NCBI RefSeq assembly: GCF_019320115.1
Contig: NC_089581.1
Coordinates: forward strand, 66,172,033-66,236,032
DNA from: Miscanthus floridulus
Lineage: Eukaryota; Streptophyta; Magnoliopsida; Poales; Poaceae
Direction of reading: 5' to 3'
Length of the DNA stretch: 64,000 nt
Below, piece after piece: positions 21,102 through 31,767 of this stretch. Below the pieces are notes generated by a model. It was not told the DNA's origin, did no database searches, and saw nothing but the letters and a program-made list of their open reading frames with translations. Position numbers and translations under genes: made by a program. Numbering within the stretch: the stretch's first letter is position 1; every line of letters starts with the position of its first letter.

Positions 21102-24100
21102 CTACTCGAGTCTCGGGGACTCTTGTGCTAGTCGAGCTGAAGGGGATGGCCCCGCCGGTGCCTGGCTGGTCGAGACCGCAAGCTTCATTGGTTGGCTTGC
21201 AACTGATGGCGTTTCCAGCTGACTTGTTGATGGCGTACCCTGTACAGGTGCTGTCCCACCTCCACACAGGTTAATGTTGCCAATTATCTTTAACGACAAG
21301 TCCAGCTGGGCCGTCCGAAGCTCCTCTGCCTTGTCTGGGTCTACCTCCTTCGGGTACCCAGCCTCTAGGCGTTTGAGATCGATCAGGGGGTAGTGGGCAC
21401 TAAGGATGGCAACGGGTATATACCCGTCGGGTATCGCCGGAACGTTCTCTTCCCCGCTATGGAGAATTTATCATGTCCCTATCCCCATTAACTGTCTCGG
21501 GTATAGATTCTTGCCCATCCCCGTACCCGTCGGGTATCGGTCGGGTAATAGATACCCGACGGGTACTGCATACCCGATAAACAAGGACACTTGGGGTCGC
21601 AGCTTTGCAATCAGAGACATTTCTTCTTCACCCGGGTATAAGTGTCGGAGTCTCGGAGATGCCGAGGAGAAGGAGCGAGGTTGCGAGGAGGACGAGCAAA
21701 GGTGGCAGAGAGACCAAACTGAGGAAGCGAGGGGCACGAGCGCTCGTAAGACATGCGTGCTTGTGCTGCTGACGGAGATGGTGAGGAAAAATTGAATGAG
21801 GGTTCCTAGAACACACAAACTATATATATGACTGTTCAGATTTGGACCAAAATACCTATGTTGAGCTTCTTTGAGCCTAATACTCGCATGATAGCTCAAA
21901 TAGTCGGGTTCCCCAATGGGTAACGGGGATGGGTAAACAGGGAACGTTCCCGTACCCGCTATACCCGTCGGGTATGGATTCTTGCCCATCTAGATGCCCA
22001 TGGGTAAAGATATGATCCCATCCCTGTCCCCTAATGGATCAAATACCCATCGGGTATCGGGTATCGGGTCCCCGTTGCCATCTTTAGTGGGCACGCACCA
22101 TGCTTAGTACATGGGCACCAGTGTACTCACCTGCCTCCTTCATGAACTCTTGGAACCATCCCCATGCTTGTCTGCATCTCTCGACCAGTCTGAGCTAGGG
22201 TGTCCTTGGCTCTTCCTCTATGAGCGCCGGGTCGATAAGGTCGAGTATGGGCACAATGCCAGTTGCCACTTCTTGGCACCGGTTCTTCCACGTGTCCTGC
22301 TCCTCGGTGGCCTCGAGGCATCGTGCTTTCTAGCCGTCACGCTCTTTGATCACGGCCTCTAGGTGCCTCTTGGCATTGACTTTTAAAACTGAACACCGTA
22401 CAAGACATCAAATGTAATGACACGACAAGACAAGGCGGGCAATAAAATGAGAAAGGTGGTCTAGAATACTTACTTTTCAGTTCCTCCTTCATCTTGGTTG
22501 TGCGGTCCCAGAGTTCAGACTGGTCGCTCACCAGTTTCCTGTTGTCCTCCTTCAGGCGACCACATTCTACGGTCATGCGGCTATTCTCCCCTTGGAGGCG
22601 GGTCACTTCAGCTTCTAAACCTGCATTAAAGCTGTTACTGCCAACAATGCAACAACACAAGTCTTGCACTTGCTATGATAAGATTAAAACTTACTTGTTT
22701 TCTCCCGCTCTTTGTTATTGAGCTGGCCAACCAGGTTTTGGTTCTGTGCCTCTCGCTCTATCCTCTCCTGGTCGACGGCTTCAAGTTGGCGGCGCAAGCG
22801 TTCCACCTCGGCCGCCAGTTCTTTATTGTTCGCCGTGATCCCCTCAATCTGGTCGAAGCACCTCTTTCGGTACTTTGCGGTCTTCATCAAGTCCTGCATA
22901 TAGACAAGCTAAGTCAGACAGTTCGACTACATAACAGGGTCAAGTGGTCAAACCAGACATACCTAGACTTCTATCACCAGACGCTTTGCCGCTCGTTCAA
23001 CTTTTAGGGTCTCTTCGACCTCTGGGATTTCTTCGTGCATAACCCACTCGTCGTTTCGCCAGCGCGACACATATACATGTTGTCGCTTATCTTGGGGACG
23101 GCCCAGGACCTCTTCTACTTTGTCCTCTTCAGCCACTTGTTCAGGGGGCGGCGCTGGTCTGGAGTCTGCAGTCTCCGAGACCACCATGGCTTTCCCACGA
23201 GCCGTTGCATCGGCAAGAGTGCTCTGCGCCACCTCCGGCTGCTGCTCCTCGGCTTGGTTTGGTTCCCTTGGCGCCAAGGTATCCACCTCAGCAGGGTTAG
23301 TGCTCGGAACACTTGTACTTAGCTCGGCTATCTTCTCGACGAGCTGCTCGGGGACTATCGTCAGGCCGCTCGCCTACTGAGGTTCCGACGGAGTTTCTTC
23401 TACAGGTTCCTCCACGGCTGGCTGATGGGCAGTTTTTTCTGCCATTGCCGGCGAAGTCGTGCCGTACCCAGCTAGCTGGTCGGGATTTTCGGTGGACGCC
23501 GACCTGATACACCATGGAAGAGTTCAGAATACAATAATATTCAATACAAATTACAAGCTTACATCAAAGTCACAGATACTTACAGCTTTGAAGCATGGAA
23601 TGATGTGGCAAAGGAGCATCTCCTCGATCGCCCCTGCTCTGCGTGCTCGGCGGGTTCCACCGAGTCTTTCTCGATGACCGGTACTAGCGCTGGGGTTTGA
23701 TGCTCGACACTTCCCTCGCTGGTCCTCTATGTTGCAGTGGTCGGTGATGCGATCACTGCTAGCATAGAGGAGCCACCCTGCTTCGTCGACCCCATTTGTC
23801 TCCTCCTCTTTCAAGGGACAAGCCAGAAGATGTCCGCATCCTCTGCTTCGTCGTCTGAAAGGGGGAAGATGGCTTGGCGTCGTTTGTTGGCAGCCAGACG
23901 CTTGCCAGCAGCTCTGGTCGATGCATCCTCCACAGCCTCGAGTGCCGCCCAGTGGACGTCGTCGGTCCTGGCGCTGGTCTGGGCGGTTAGGCCGACAACT
24001 TGCGGCCAATCCACACTGGGCGGCGGAGAAACGAACACTGCTGCCCGGTCATGACCATTACTCTGAGACACATAACAGAGACAACAGTTAATTTCTTGTT

Positions 24101-25022
24101 ACAACATGATTCTACAGTTACAAGGAAGCATCATTTACCTTTGGGGGAGGTCGGGCCAGCTTGAAGGCGTGCTCGATGTCGTTTAACCTGACGTAATTGG
24201 GATCGGCCAGGTTGAATAGCTCCCCAATCCTGGCCTTGACTTCTATCTTGTTGAGCGCCTCTTTCTTGGTCCTTGTTGGATCTGCGCTCTCCTGGTACTC
24301 GAAGCCAGGATGTACCCTCTTCTGGCAGGGCTAGATCCTTCGGCTGACGAAGTTCCCGACCACGCTTGGACCATCCAGTTTTCCCCATGGGATCATCCCG
24401 AGTAGTTCTGCGATCTGCTCCAAGTTCTCGGGCTTCTCTGACCAGCTGTTCTTCTTCTCCAGAATCAACCCCACGTCGCAGAGGGTGATTGTGTTCGGCT
24501 CTTCACGGATGTAGAACCACTTCTTGTACCATTCGTCCAGCGAGGTGTTCCAGGGGCAGTGCAGGTACTGGGCCTTCATACCGTCACACAGATTGAGGTA
24601 GACGCCTCCGGCTATCTTCGAGCCGCCGCTCCCTTTCTTCTGCAGACAGAACAGGTGGCGAAAGAGGTCGAAATGGGGCTGGAAGCCACCATAGGCCTCG
24701 TAGAGATGGATGAAGTGGAGACAAGAAGAATCGAGTTGGGATGCAGATTGCAAATCCCAATCTCGTAATACAAGCAGAGACACTGAAGGAAAGGGTGCAC
24801 TGGAACCCCAAAACCCCGTTTGAAGAAATCCTCGAACACCACAATCTCACCTGGTTGTGGGTCGGGGAAGCTTTCTCCTTCCGGTGCACGCCATCCTGCG
24901 AGCGCCTTGTTGTGGAGCACTCCCATGGCGACGAGGTCTTCGATGGTCTGCTCATTGCTCCGCGACTTCCACCACTCCTTCGCCATGACTCTGCCTTTCT
25001 TCTGGACGTCTCTCTTCACCAT
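21102..25022 (-). pseudogene. Gypsy-1 antisense spliced gene (PF04195-like, coiled coil)
   Basis: The start is ATG 25022. Exon 1 (to about 24137) encodes the grass domain labelled putative gypsy-type transposase: VVFEDFFKRGFGVPVHPFL, LYYEIGICNLHPNSILL, LFRHLFCL, WYKKWFYIREE. A donor (CAAAG/GTAAATG) follows. Further exons lie near 24072-23590, 23505-22963, 22897-22683, 22636-22475 and 22384-21102. The fourth and fifth encode a strong coiled coil (ELAAEVERLRRQLEAVDQER). The last has CRQAWGWFQEF and the Pro/Ser-rich tail ending at 21102. One base is missing near 24745, a CAG to TAG stop lies near 24331, and a hAT MITE interrupts the last exon. Such antisense genes are known in several Tat elements; their role is not established. 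Confidence 0.75.
21401..22086. mobile_element. hAT-type MITE (686 bp) inside the antisense gene
   Basis: The left end is TAAGGATGGCAACGGG; the right end, reverse-complemented, is TAAAGATGGCAACGGG (15 of 16). An 8-bp TSD GTGGGCAC lies at 21393-21400 and 22087-22094. Inside, GGGTAT/ATACCC words are dense near both ends (subterminal repeats of ACGGGTA type). The TIR form and the 8-bp TSD identify the hAT superfamily. No transposase frame is present. Confidence 0.88.
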
Positions 25023-25529
25023 TAGTCTATCCTTACTAAGGGGGTGGATGCGGTGGCGAGGGGATTGGTGATGATTTTTGGAGGAATAGGGTTCGGCAAG
25101 AGGAAGAAGAAGGTTGCGGCGGTGAATGACAACGGGGATCGGTAAAAGTAACTTACCAGATCTATATTATAAATAACAAAGAGCTCTGTCATTTCATCCG
25201 CCCGAGATTCTTGGGAGACGTGCGCACGCGCCACAGACGGTTGTTCACACAACCTCGAGATCTACGCCAATAAACGAAACCCTTCGTTACCAGTGTACGC
25301 GCCTCTTCGTTGATAGTGTAAGAGGGCCCACACTGATGCACCTCCATACAGGTGCCAAGTGACTGTTTGCCAGAAAAGAGCAAGAAGACAGAGTGACGTA
25401 CTATACCCATCTGCTTTTTTGATCAGACGTGTCAGACTGGACTTGACAGAGAAAGGAGATAAATAAATACACCAAATAATATTACAAGTGGCGTTCGTAT
25501 TTTCGCTGCATGTCTTGTGCTCAAGGATA
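25023..25529 (-). promoter_or_regulatory. Upstream region of the gypsy-1 antisense gene
   Basis: This is the only space available for a promoter of the antisense gene. On the - strand a TTATTTATAATATAG stretch (about 25160) about 140 bp before the ATG could act as a TATA region. No other signal was identified. Confidence 0.3.
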
Positions 25530-26602
25530 GATCAGACTACTACAATGCTCTGGGACTGCCTAGACCACTGCTGTGCTCGGGGACTGCCCAGACCACTGCC
25601 ACGCTCGTGGACTGCCTAGACCACTACCGTGCTCGGGGATTCCTCCGACCATTGCCGTGCTCGGGGACTGCTCCGACAACTTATGTGCTCGGGGACTGTC
25701 CCGACCACTGCTCGAAGAATGGTTCTCCTCGGCTACATGTGATTTGTACTCACATACAGTTGAGAGACATTTATTTAGACCTTTCTTCAAGGCTCATACT
25801 TCACCATCCAGCAAGCTCGGGGACTACGTCGGTACGATGCACCTGCCGGTGCATCTCGTATCGCCTGTACAACGATTGGATTCTTAACTTCGGTGGAAAT
25901 TCTATTTTTTTAGACCCTGGCACCACGTGCCTACGTCACCTACTACCAGGCTCGGGGACTAAGTGGGCACACTTCACCTTGCGGTGAATGTGTTTTAATC
26001 GACCCCTGTGCTTTGAATGATTGTAAGGATTATTAATGTGCTCGGGGACTGTCCCGACCACTGCTCGGAGAATGGTTCTCCTCGGCTAAATGTGATTTGT
26101 ACTCACATACAGTTGAGAGACATTTATTTAGACCTTGCTACAAGGCTCATACCTCGCCTTCTAGCAAGCTCGGGGACTACGTCGGTACGATGCACCTGCT
26201 GGTGCATCTCGTTTTTGTTTGTACGACAATTGGGTTCTCAACTTAACTAGGAATTCTTTTTAGACCCTGGCACCACGTGCCTGCATCACCTACTACCAGG
26301 CTCGGGGACTAAGTGGGCACACTTCACCTTGCGGTGAATGTGTTTGTTTTTCGACCCCTACGCCTCTGACGTTCAAGGACGCTATGCTTCAAGACCACTT
26401 ACATTTCTTTTCAGAAATACAAGTGGGCACACTTCTCAGGACGGAAATCTTTTTGTTTTTTCTTAAGAGCACCATACATTCTTCGGACAACTTACTTCTC
26501 CGGCGATGATGGTGGTCAGAGATGTCAAGGACTCGAGCCTTACTTGTCGGAGAAGGTTAAAATGGCGTGTCGCAGCATAATACATGGTGCTCGGGGACTA
26601 GC
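25530..26602. repeat. Gypsy-1 3' non-coding repeats (CTCGGGGACT family)
   Basis: The word GCTCGGGGACT recurs over ten times. Between 25560 and 25690 it forms short tandem units with CC(A/G)ACCACTGC. A longer duplication of about 300 bp pairs 25685-25990 with 26038-26345 (shared TGGTTCTCCTCGGCTA, GAGAGACATTTATTTAGACC, AAGTGGGCACACTTCACC). The last copy, GGTGCTCGGGGACTAGC, lies directly before the 3' LTR in the polypurine-tract position. Confidence 0.8.
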
Positions 26603-27074
26603 TGTGGGGGTATTAACCCCTATACCCTTACGGCTAAGCTTGGGCCAGCCTGGATCGGTGGGTCCGGTCCACCAAAAGACGACGTGCGGCCCAGACAACC
26701 TGATCGGAGTCCCACACAAGGAGTCAAGGTGGATTTGGCGATCAAGCAAGATCCTGGTCGATTAGAATAGGAATCCTTATCCGGCCACATATGGCAATTG
26801 TAACTGGCTATGATTAGTTTCCGGATCTGTAACCCTGCCCCCCGGACTATATAAGGCGGGCAGGGGATCCCTCTAAAAAACATCTCTCATTGACATACAT
26901 CAATACAAATCAGACGCAGGACGTAGGTATTACGCCTTCTTGGCGGCCGAACCTGGATAAAACCTCATGCCTGTCTTGCATCATCGTCTTGTTTGTGGCT
27001 TGCGCATCTGTCTGCCGACAATCTACTACCTTGGGCATACCCCTAGGTAGACTGCCGACCATATTTCGTCGACA
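26603..27074 (+). repeat. Gypsy-1 3' LTR
   Basis: 472 bp, the same ends as the 5' LTR. TATATAAGG at 26848-26856. The first tandem unit of the downstream array begins inside it at 26747. Confidence 0.92.
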
Positions 27075-27079
27075 TAGAC

Positions 27080-28200
27080 CCTAGCAAGAGTTTAGTGATT
27101 TGGTGGTCGACTGATAACATAACTATGTTGACTAACAATGTTTACTAGTATACAAGGTACATTAGTCCTTAGGATACAAATATAGACATTATCCTTTGTA
27201 AGTGCAACCTTATTTGCAACGTCTAGTAGAGTGTGTTGGAGCTATATATACCCCATACCTGCCCATTTGGAATGTGTTAGAGCTTGAGGAATCTATAGTT
27301 GAGTTGAGGCTCAAAAATTTGTGCTCTAGCCACAATATGAGCTAAAGAGAAGATTAGGTGATTACCAAAAAATGTTAGGTTTAGTGCTTATGCTAGTTAG
27401 AGGCTGCTTTAGAACTTGCTCTAGGTTTAGGTCTAGTGTTTAGTAAGGTTTGCATATACCTCCTTGCGTGAGTGCTTGCACGCACCAAGAGTTAAACACA
27501 CATGACTTGGAATGCTGCCAGATCACACCAACCGAGCTTGTGGTGTGGCCGCTGGCTGTGCATGGGGACAAGAGGCCCTTAGTACTTTGGCCAAAAAGCG
27601 CTCCATAGTGAAGACTGTGGGGGGTGTCATGCGGAGACCCACTTGTGTATGGAGAAGGCCTGTGGACTATCCGTAGAGTTACTCAAACGCGGAGTTTGGC
27701 CCTTGCGAGGGCCTCCAATGAGGATTAGTTGAAATCACGAGCTTTCTGATACCTCGGGAAAAATCATCATGTGAAAGTTTGCATTCTCTAACTCAATTAT
27801 GTTTTCGCAGTTACTTTTCTTCTTTAGTATGTGCTTTACCTTTCTAGTCTAGCTTGCAACATTAGTCGATAGGACTGAAACCTAGGATGCAAAATTTCTT
27901 TTGCGTTAGAGATGACAACACTCAAATATAGTGCACATCTAAATAGAAACTGTGTAGGTTTTATAAGTGTTTTTTAGGCAATTGTGAAGTCTAATTTGTA
28001 TTTTGAGAAACTTCCAAAACTAGCTTAGGCAAACAAAACAGATTTTTCCATAACAAACCCAGGTTTGCCTCTTTTGATCAATCTTGAGTGCCAACATTTA
28101 CTACGGCAGCAACTCGGTCCTCTCCAGCGAAGGGGTTGGTGATGGTCACTCATAGCTATTTATGCACGTGGATGGTTGTTTTGGCGTGTTGTCTCTTGTA
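27080..28200. other. Degenerate TE-like sequence in each array unit
   Basis: Non-coding, with phrases such as GCGGAGTTTGGCCC, CTCCAATGAGGATTAG and ACCTCGGGAAAAATC that resemble grass LTR-type repeats. No termini or TSD were found. It is continuous with 13349 once gypsy-1 is removed. The same block occurs in units 2-4 (about 29590-30710, 32101-33220, 34609-35730). Confidence 0.35.
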
Positions 28201-28206
28201 GTAAAG

Positions 28207-28322
28207 GGTGTGTTTGGTTGTTTTTCCTAGCCAGCTCACCTTGCCTCGCTCGGCAAGGGCATGTTTGCCAACTGTGGTGAGCGGTTTCGGTGCGTCTCCA
28301 TGCCTAACCAAGAAAAAGCCAA
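28207..28322. mobile_element. Short MITE-like inverted repeat (in every unit)
   Basis: GTGTGTTTGGTTGTTTTTC at the left pairs imperfectly with the reverse complement of AACCAAGAAAAAGCCAAATG at the right, enclosing about 115 bp. Similar GTGTTTGG-ended MITEs are common in grasses. The TSD was not resolved. Copies recur at the same place in units 2-4. Confidence 0.4.
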
Positions 28323-28369
28323 ATGCACGTTATATATCAAAGAACTTCTTTTGTAGTGAAATTCCTTGA

Positions 28370-28519
28370 TAGTCTCTCAGTACAAACTATAAGTTGTTTT
28401 GATTTTTTTAGATATATTGTTTTTATTATATATTTAGACATAATGTATATCTAATACGTAGTAAAGCTATATGTCTAAAAAAAAGTCAACACGTCTTGTA
28501 ATTTAAAATAGAGAGAGTA
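28370..28519. mobile_element. Stowaway MITE (in every unit)
   Basis: About 150 bp bounded by TA. The left end is GTCTCTCAGTACAAACTATA; the right end is ACGTCTTGTAATTTAAAATA followed by GAGAGAGTA. The middle carries the paired ATATTTAGACAT / TATATGTCTAAA words typical of Stowaway hairpins. Equivalent copies: about 30880-31030, 33390-33540, 35900-36049. Confidence 0.65.
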
Positions 28520-29256
28520 ATTTTTTTTCTATAGGGATCCTCTAATAAAATGAGGGATGTAATGTAATATATTTTTTGTTAACTAATCGTTCACCACACA
28601 AAGGATTTGCAATCTTACCTAGCTATCGACTTTTGAACGGAATTGGAATTGCGATTACTCATGTCCATTTATAACTTTTGTTTGCTGTTGAGTTTCCAGC
28701 TTGTGTACCCGTCGTACCCACGCACCTTCTCCGCGTTTCACTGTCGAAACCATTTAAACGTCTCGCTGGTCAACCCTCACATTTCTCTCGCCCCCGCTCA
28801 CACCCCAAAGCAAGGAAGGAACCAACCAAACAGATAGAGACAGCGGAGGAGGAAGACGAAGACGAAGGCCGCCGCCGCGCGTAGCTCACACGAGCAGACA
28901 CCCGCCCCGCCCCCTCCATTGACCTGTTAATTAACTCTTCTTTACCCCTACCCAATCCACTCCCACCGGCCACCGCCCTTGTCAATACTTTCTCGGGGGC
29001 GGATTCCGACGAGCTAGCGATCGCGCGCATATTCTTCCCCCATCCCATGTGCAGGTGACCAGGTGAGCGATTGAACCAAGCTTGTTTGTTTTTTTGCTCT
29101 TGGGAGGGAACTGGGAACGGGATTCGTTCGTTCGGGGTGGGTGCGGAGGAGCAAGAGATCGCGGCGGGGTCGGGTAACGCCATTGACAGCGATTGCGTGG
29201 ACGGTGAAGGTTGGTTGGGTGGCTAGACTTGGAGGGGGAAGGGAAGGGAGGACCGG

Positions 29257-31767
29257 CAAGATCCTGGTCGATTAGAATAGGAATCCTTATCCGGCCACAT
29301 ATGGCAATTGTAACTGGCTAGGATTAGTTTCCGGATCTGTAACCCTGCCCCCCGGACTATATAAGGCGGGCAGGGGATCCCTCTAAAAAACATCTCTCAT
29401 TGACATACATCAATACAAATCAGACGCAGGACGTAGGTATTACGCCTTCTTGGCGGCCAAACCTGGATAAAACCTCGTGCCTGTCTTGCATCACCGTCTT
29501 GTTTGTGGCTTGCGCATCTGTCTGCCGACAATCTACTACCTTGGGCATACCCCTAGGTAGACTGCCGACCATATTTCGTCGACATAGACCCTAGCAAGAG
29601 TTTAGTGATTTGGTGGTCGACTGATAACATAACTATGTTGACTAACAATGTTTACTAGTATACAAGGTACATTAGTCCTTAGGATACAAATATAGACATT
29701 ATCCTTTGTAAGTGCAACCTTATTTGCAACGTCTAGTAGAGTGTGTTGGAGCTATATATACCCCATACCTGCCCATTTGGAATGTGTTAGAGCTTGAGGA
29801 ATCTATAGTTGAGTTGAGGCTCAAAAATTTGTGCTCTAGCCACAATATGAGCTAAAGAGAAGATTAGGTGATTACCAAAAAATGTTAGGTTTAGTGCTTA
29901 TGCTAGTTAGAGGCTGCTTTAGAACTTGCTCTAGGTTTAGGTCTAGTGTTTAGTAAGGTTTGCATATACCTCCTTGCGTGAGTGCTTGCACGCACCAAGA
30001 GTTAAACACACATGACTTGGAATGCTGCCAGATCACACCAACCGAGCTTATGGTGTGGCCGCTGGCTGTGCATGGGGACAAGAGGCCCTTAGTACTTTGG
30101 CCAAAAAGCGCTCCATAGTGAAGACTGTGGGGGGTGTCATGCGGAGACCCACTTGTGTATGGAGAAGGCCTGTGGACTATCCGTAGAGTTACTCAAACGC
30201 GGAGTTTGGCCCTTGCGAGGGCCTCCAATGAGGATTAGTTGAAATCACGAGCTTTCTGATACCTCGGGAAAAATCATCATGTGAAAGTTTGCATTCTCTA
30301 ACTCAATTATGTTTTCGCAATTACTTTTCTTCTTTAGTATGTGCTTTACCTTTCTAGTCTAGCTTGCAACATTAGTCGATAGGACTGAAACCTAGGATGC
30401 AAAACTTCTTTTGCGTTAGAGATGACAACACTCAAATATAGTGCACATCTAAATAGAAACTGTGTAGGTTTTATAAGTGTTTTTTAGGCAATTGTGAAGT
30501 CTAATTTGTATTTTGAGAAACTTCCAAAACTAGCTTAGGCAAACAAAACAGATTTTTCCATAACAAACCTAGGTTTGCCTCTTTTGATCAATCTTGAGTG
30601 CCAACATTTACTACGGCAGCAACTCGGTCCTCTCCAGCGAAGGGGTTGGTGATGGTCACTCATAGCTATTTATGCACGTGGATGGTTGTTTTGGCGTGTT
30701 GTCTCTTGTAGTAAAGGGTGTGTTTGGTTGTTTTTCCTAGCCAGCTCACCTTGCCTCGCTCGGCAAGGGCATGTTTGCCAACTGTGGTGAGCGGTTTCGG
30801 TGCGTCTCCATGCCTAACCAAGAAAAAGCCAAATGCACGTTATATATCAAAGAACTTCTTTTGTAGTGAAATTCCTTGATAGTCTCTCAGTACAAACTAT
30901 AAGTTGTTTTGATTTTTTTAGATATATTGTTTTTATTATATATTTAGACATAATGTATATCTAATACGTAGTAAAGCTATATGTCTAAAAAAAAAGTCAA
31001 CACGTCTTGTAATTTAAAATAGAGAGAGTAATTTTTTTTCTATAGGGATCCTCTAATAAAATGAGGGATGTAATGTAATATATTTTTTGTTAACTAATCG
31101 TTCACCACACAAAGGATTTGCAATCTTACCTAGCTATCGACTTTTGAACGGAATTGGAATTGCGATTACTCATGTCCATTTATAACTTTTGTTTGCTGTT
31201 GAGTTTCCAGCTTGTGTACCCGTCGTACCCACGCACCTTCTCCGCGTTTCACTGTCGAAACCATTTAAACGTCTCGCTGGTCAACCCTCACATTTCTCTC
31301 GCCCCTGCTCACACCCCAAAGCAAGGAAGGAACCAACCAAACAGATAGAGACAGTGGAGGAGGAAGACGAAGACGAAGGCCGCCGCCGCGCGTAGCTCAC
31401 ACGAGCAGACACCCGCCCCGCCCCCTCCATTGACCTGTTAATTAACTCTTCTTTACCCCTACCCAATCCACTCCCACCGGCCACCGCCCTTGTCAATACT
31501 TTCTCGGGGGCGGATTCCGACGAGCTAGCGATCGCGCGCATATTCTTCCCCCGTCCCATGTGCAGGTGACCAGGTGAGCGATTGAACCAAGCTTGTTTGT
31601 TTTTTTGCTCTTGGGAGGGAACTGGGAACGGGATTCGTTCGTTCGGGGTGGGTGCGGAGGAGCAAGAGATCGCGGCGGGGTCGGGTAACGCCATTGACAG
31701 CGATTGCGTGGACGGTGAAGGTTGGTTGGGTGGCTGGACTTGGAGGGGGAAGGGAAGGGAGGACCGG
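29257..31767 (+). repeat. Array unit 2
   Basis: LTR fragment 29257-29584 with its TATA box intact; splice donor at 31574. Private changes include GGCGGCCAAACC near 29453, GAGCTTATGGTG near 30046 and AACCTAGGTTTG near 30565. A CCCCTGCTCAC change lies in the GC-rich exon. Confidence 0.9.

Larger units (their letters stand above)
13355..27074 (+). mobile_element. Gypsy-1: Tat-lineage Ty3/gypsy LTR retrotransposon, 13.7 kb
   Basis: Two 472-bp LTRs (13355-13826, 26603-27074) start TGTGGGGGTATT and end TCGTCGACA. A perfect 5-bp TSD TAGAC lies at 13350-13354 and 27075-27079. Gene order on + is gag, protease, RT, RNase H, second RNase H, integrase; a spliced gene lies on - between integrase and the 3' LTR. 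The dual RNase H, the absence of a chromodomain and the antisense gene point to the Tat lineage (Retand-like); this assignment uses family knowledge. By hand count the LTRs differ at about two dozen sites, mostly transitions. The element is decayed (nonsense codons, frameshifts, one MITE insertion). Confidence 0.92.
26747..29256 (+). repeat. Array unit 1
   Basis: Part of the authentic 3' LTR plus downstream DNA. Diagnostic differences from the other units: CAAAATTTC near 27890 (others CAAAACTTC), CATCCCATG near 29041 (others CGTCCCATG), GGCTAGACTT near 29221. The splice-donor GTGAGC lies at 29063. Confidence 0.9.

Noticed and set aside
25530..26345. CRISPR-like direct repeats with GCTCGGGGACT
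   Set aside because: Spacing is irregular, the spacers are themselves related, and the context is a plant retrotransposon.
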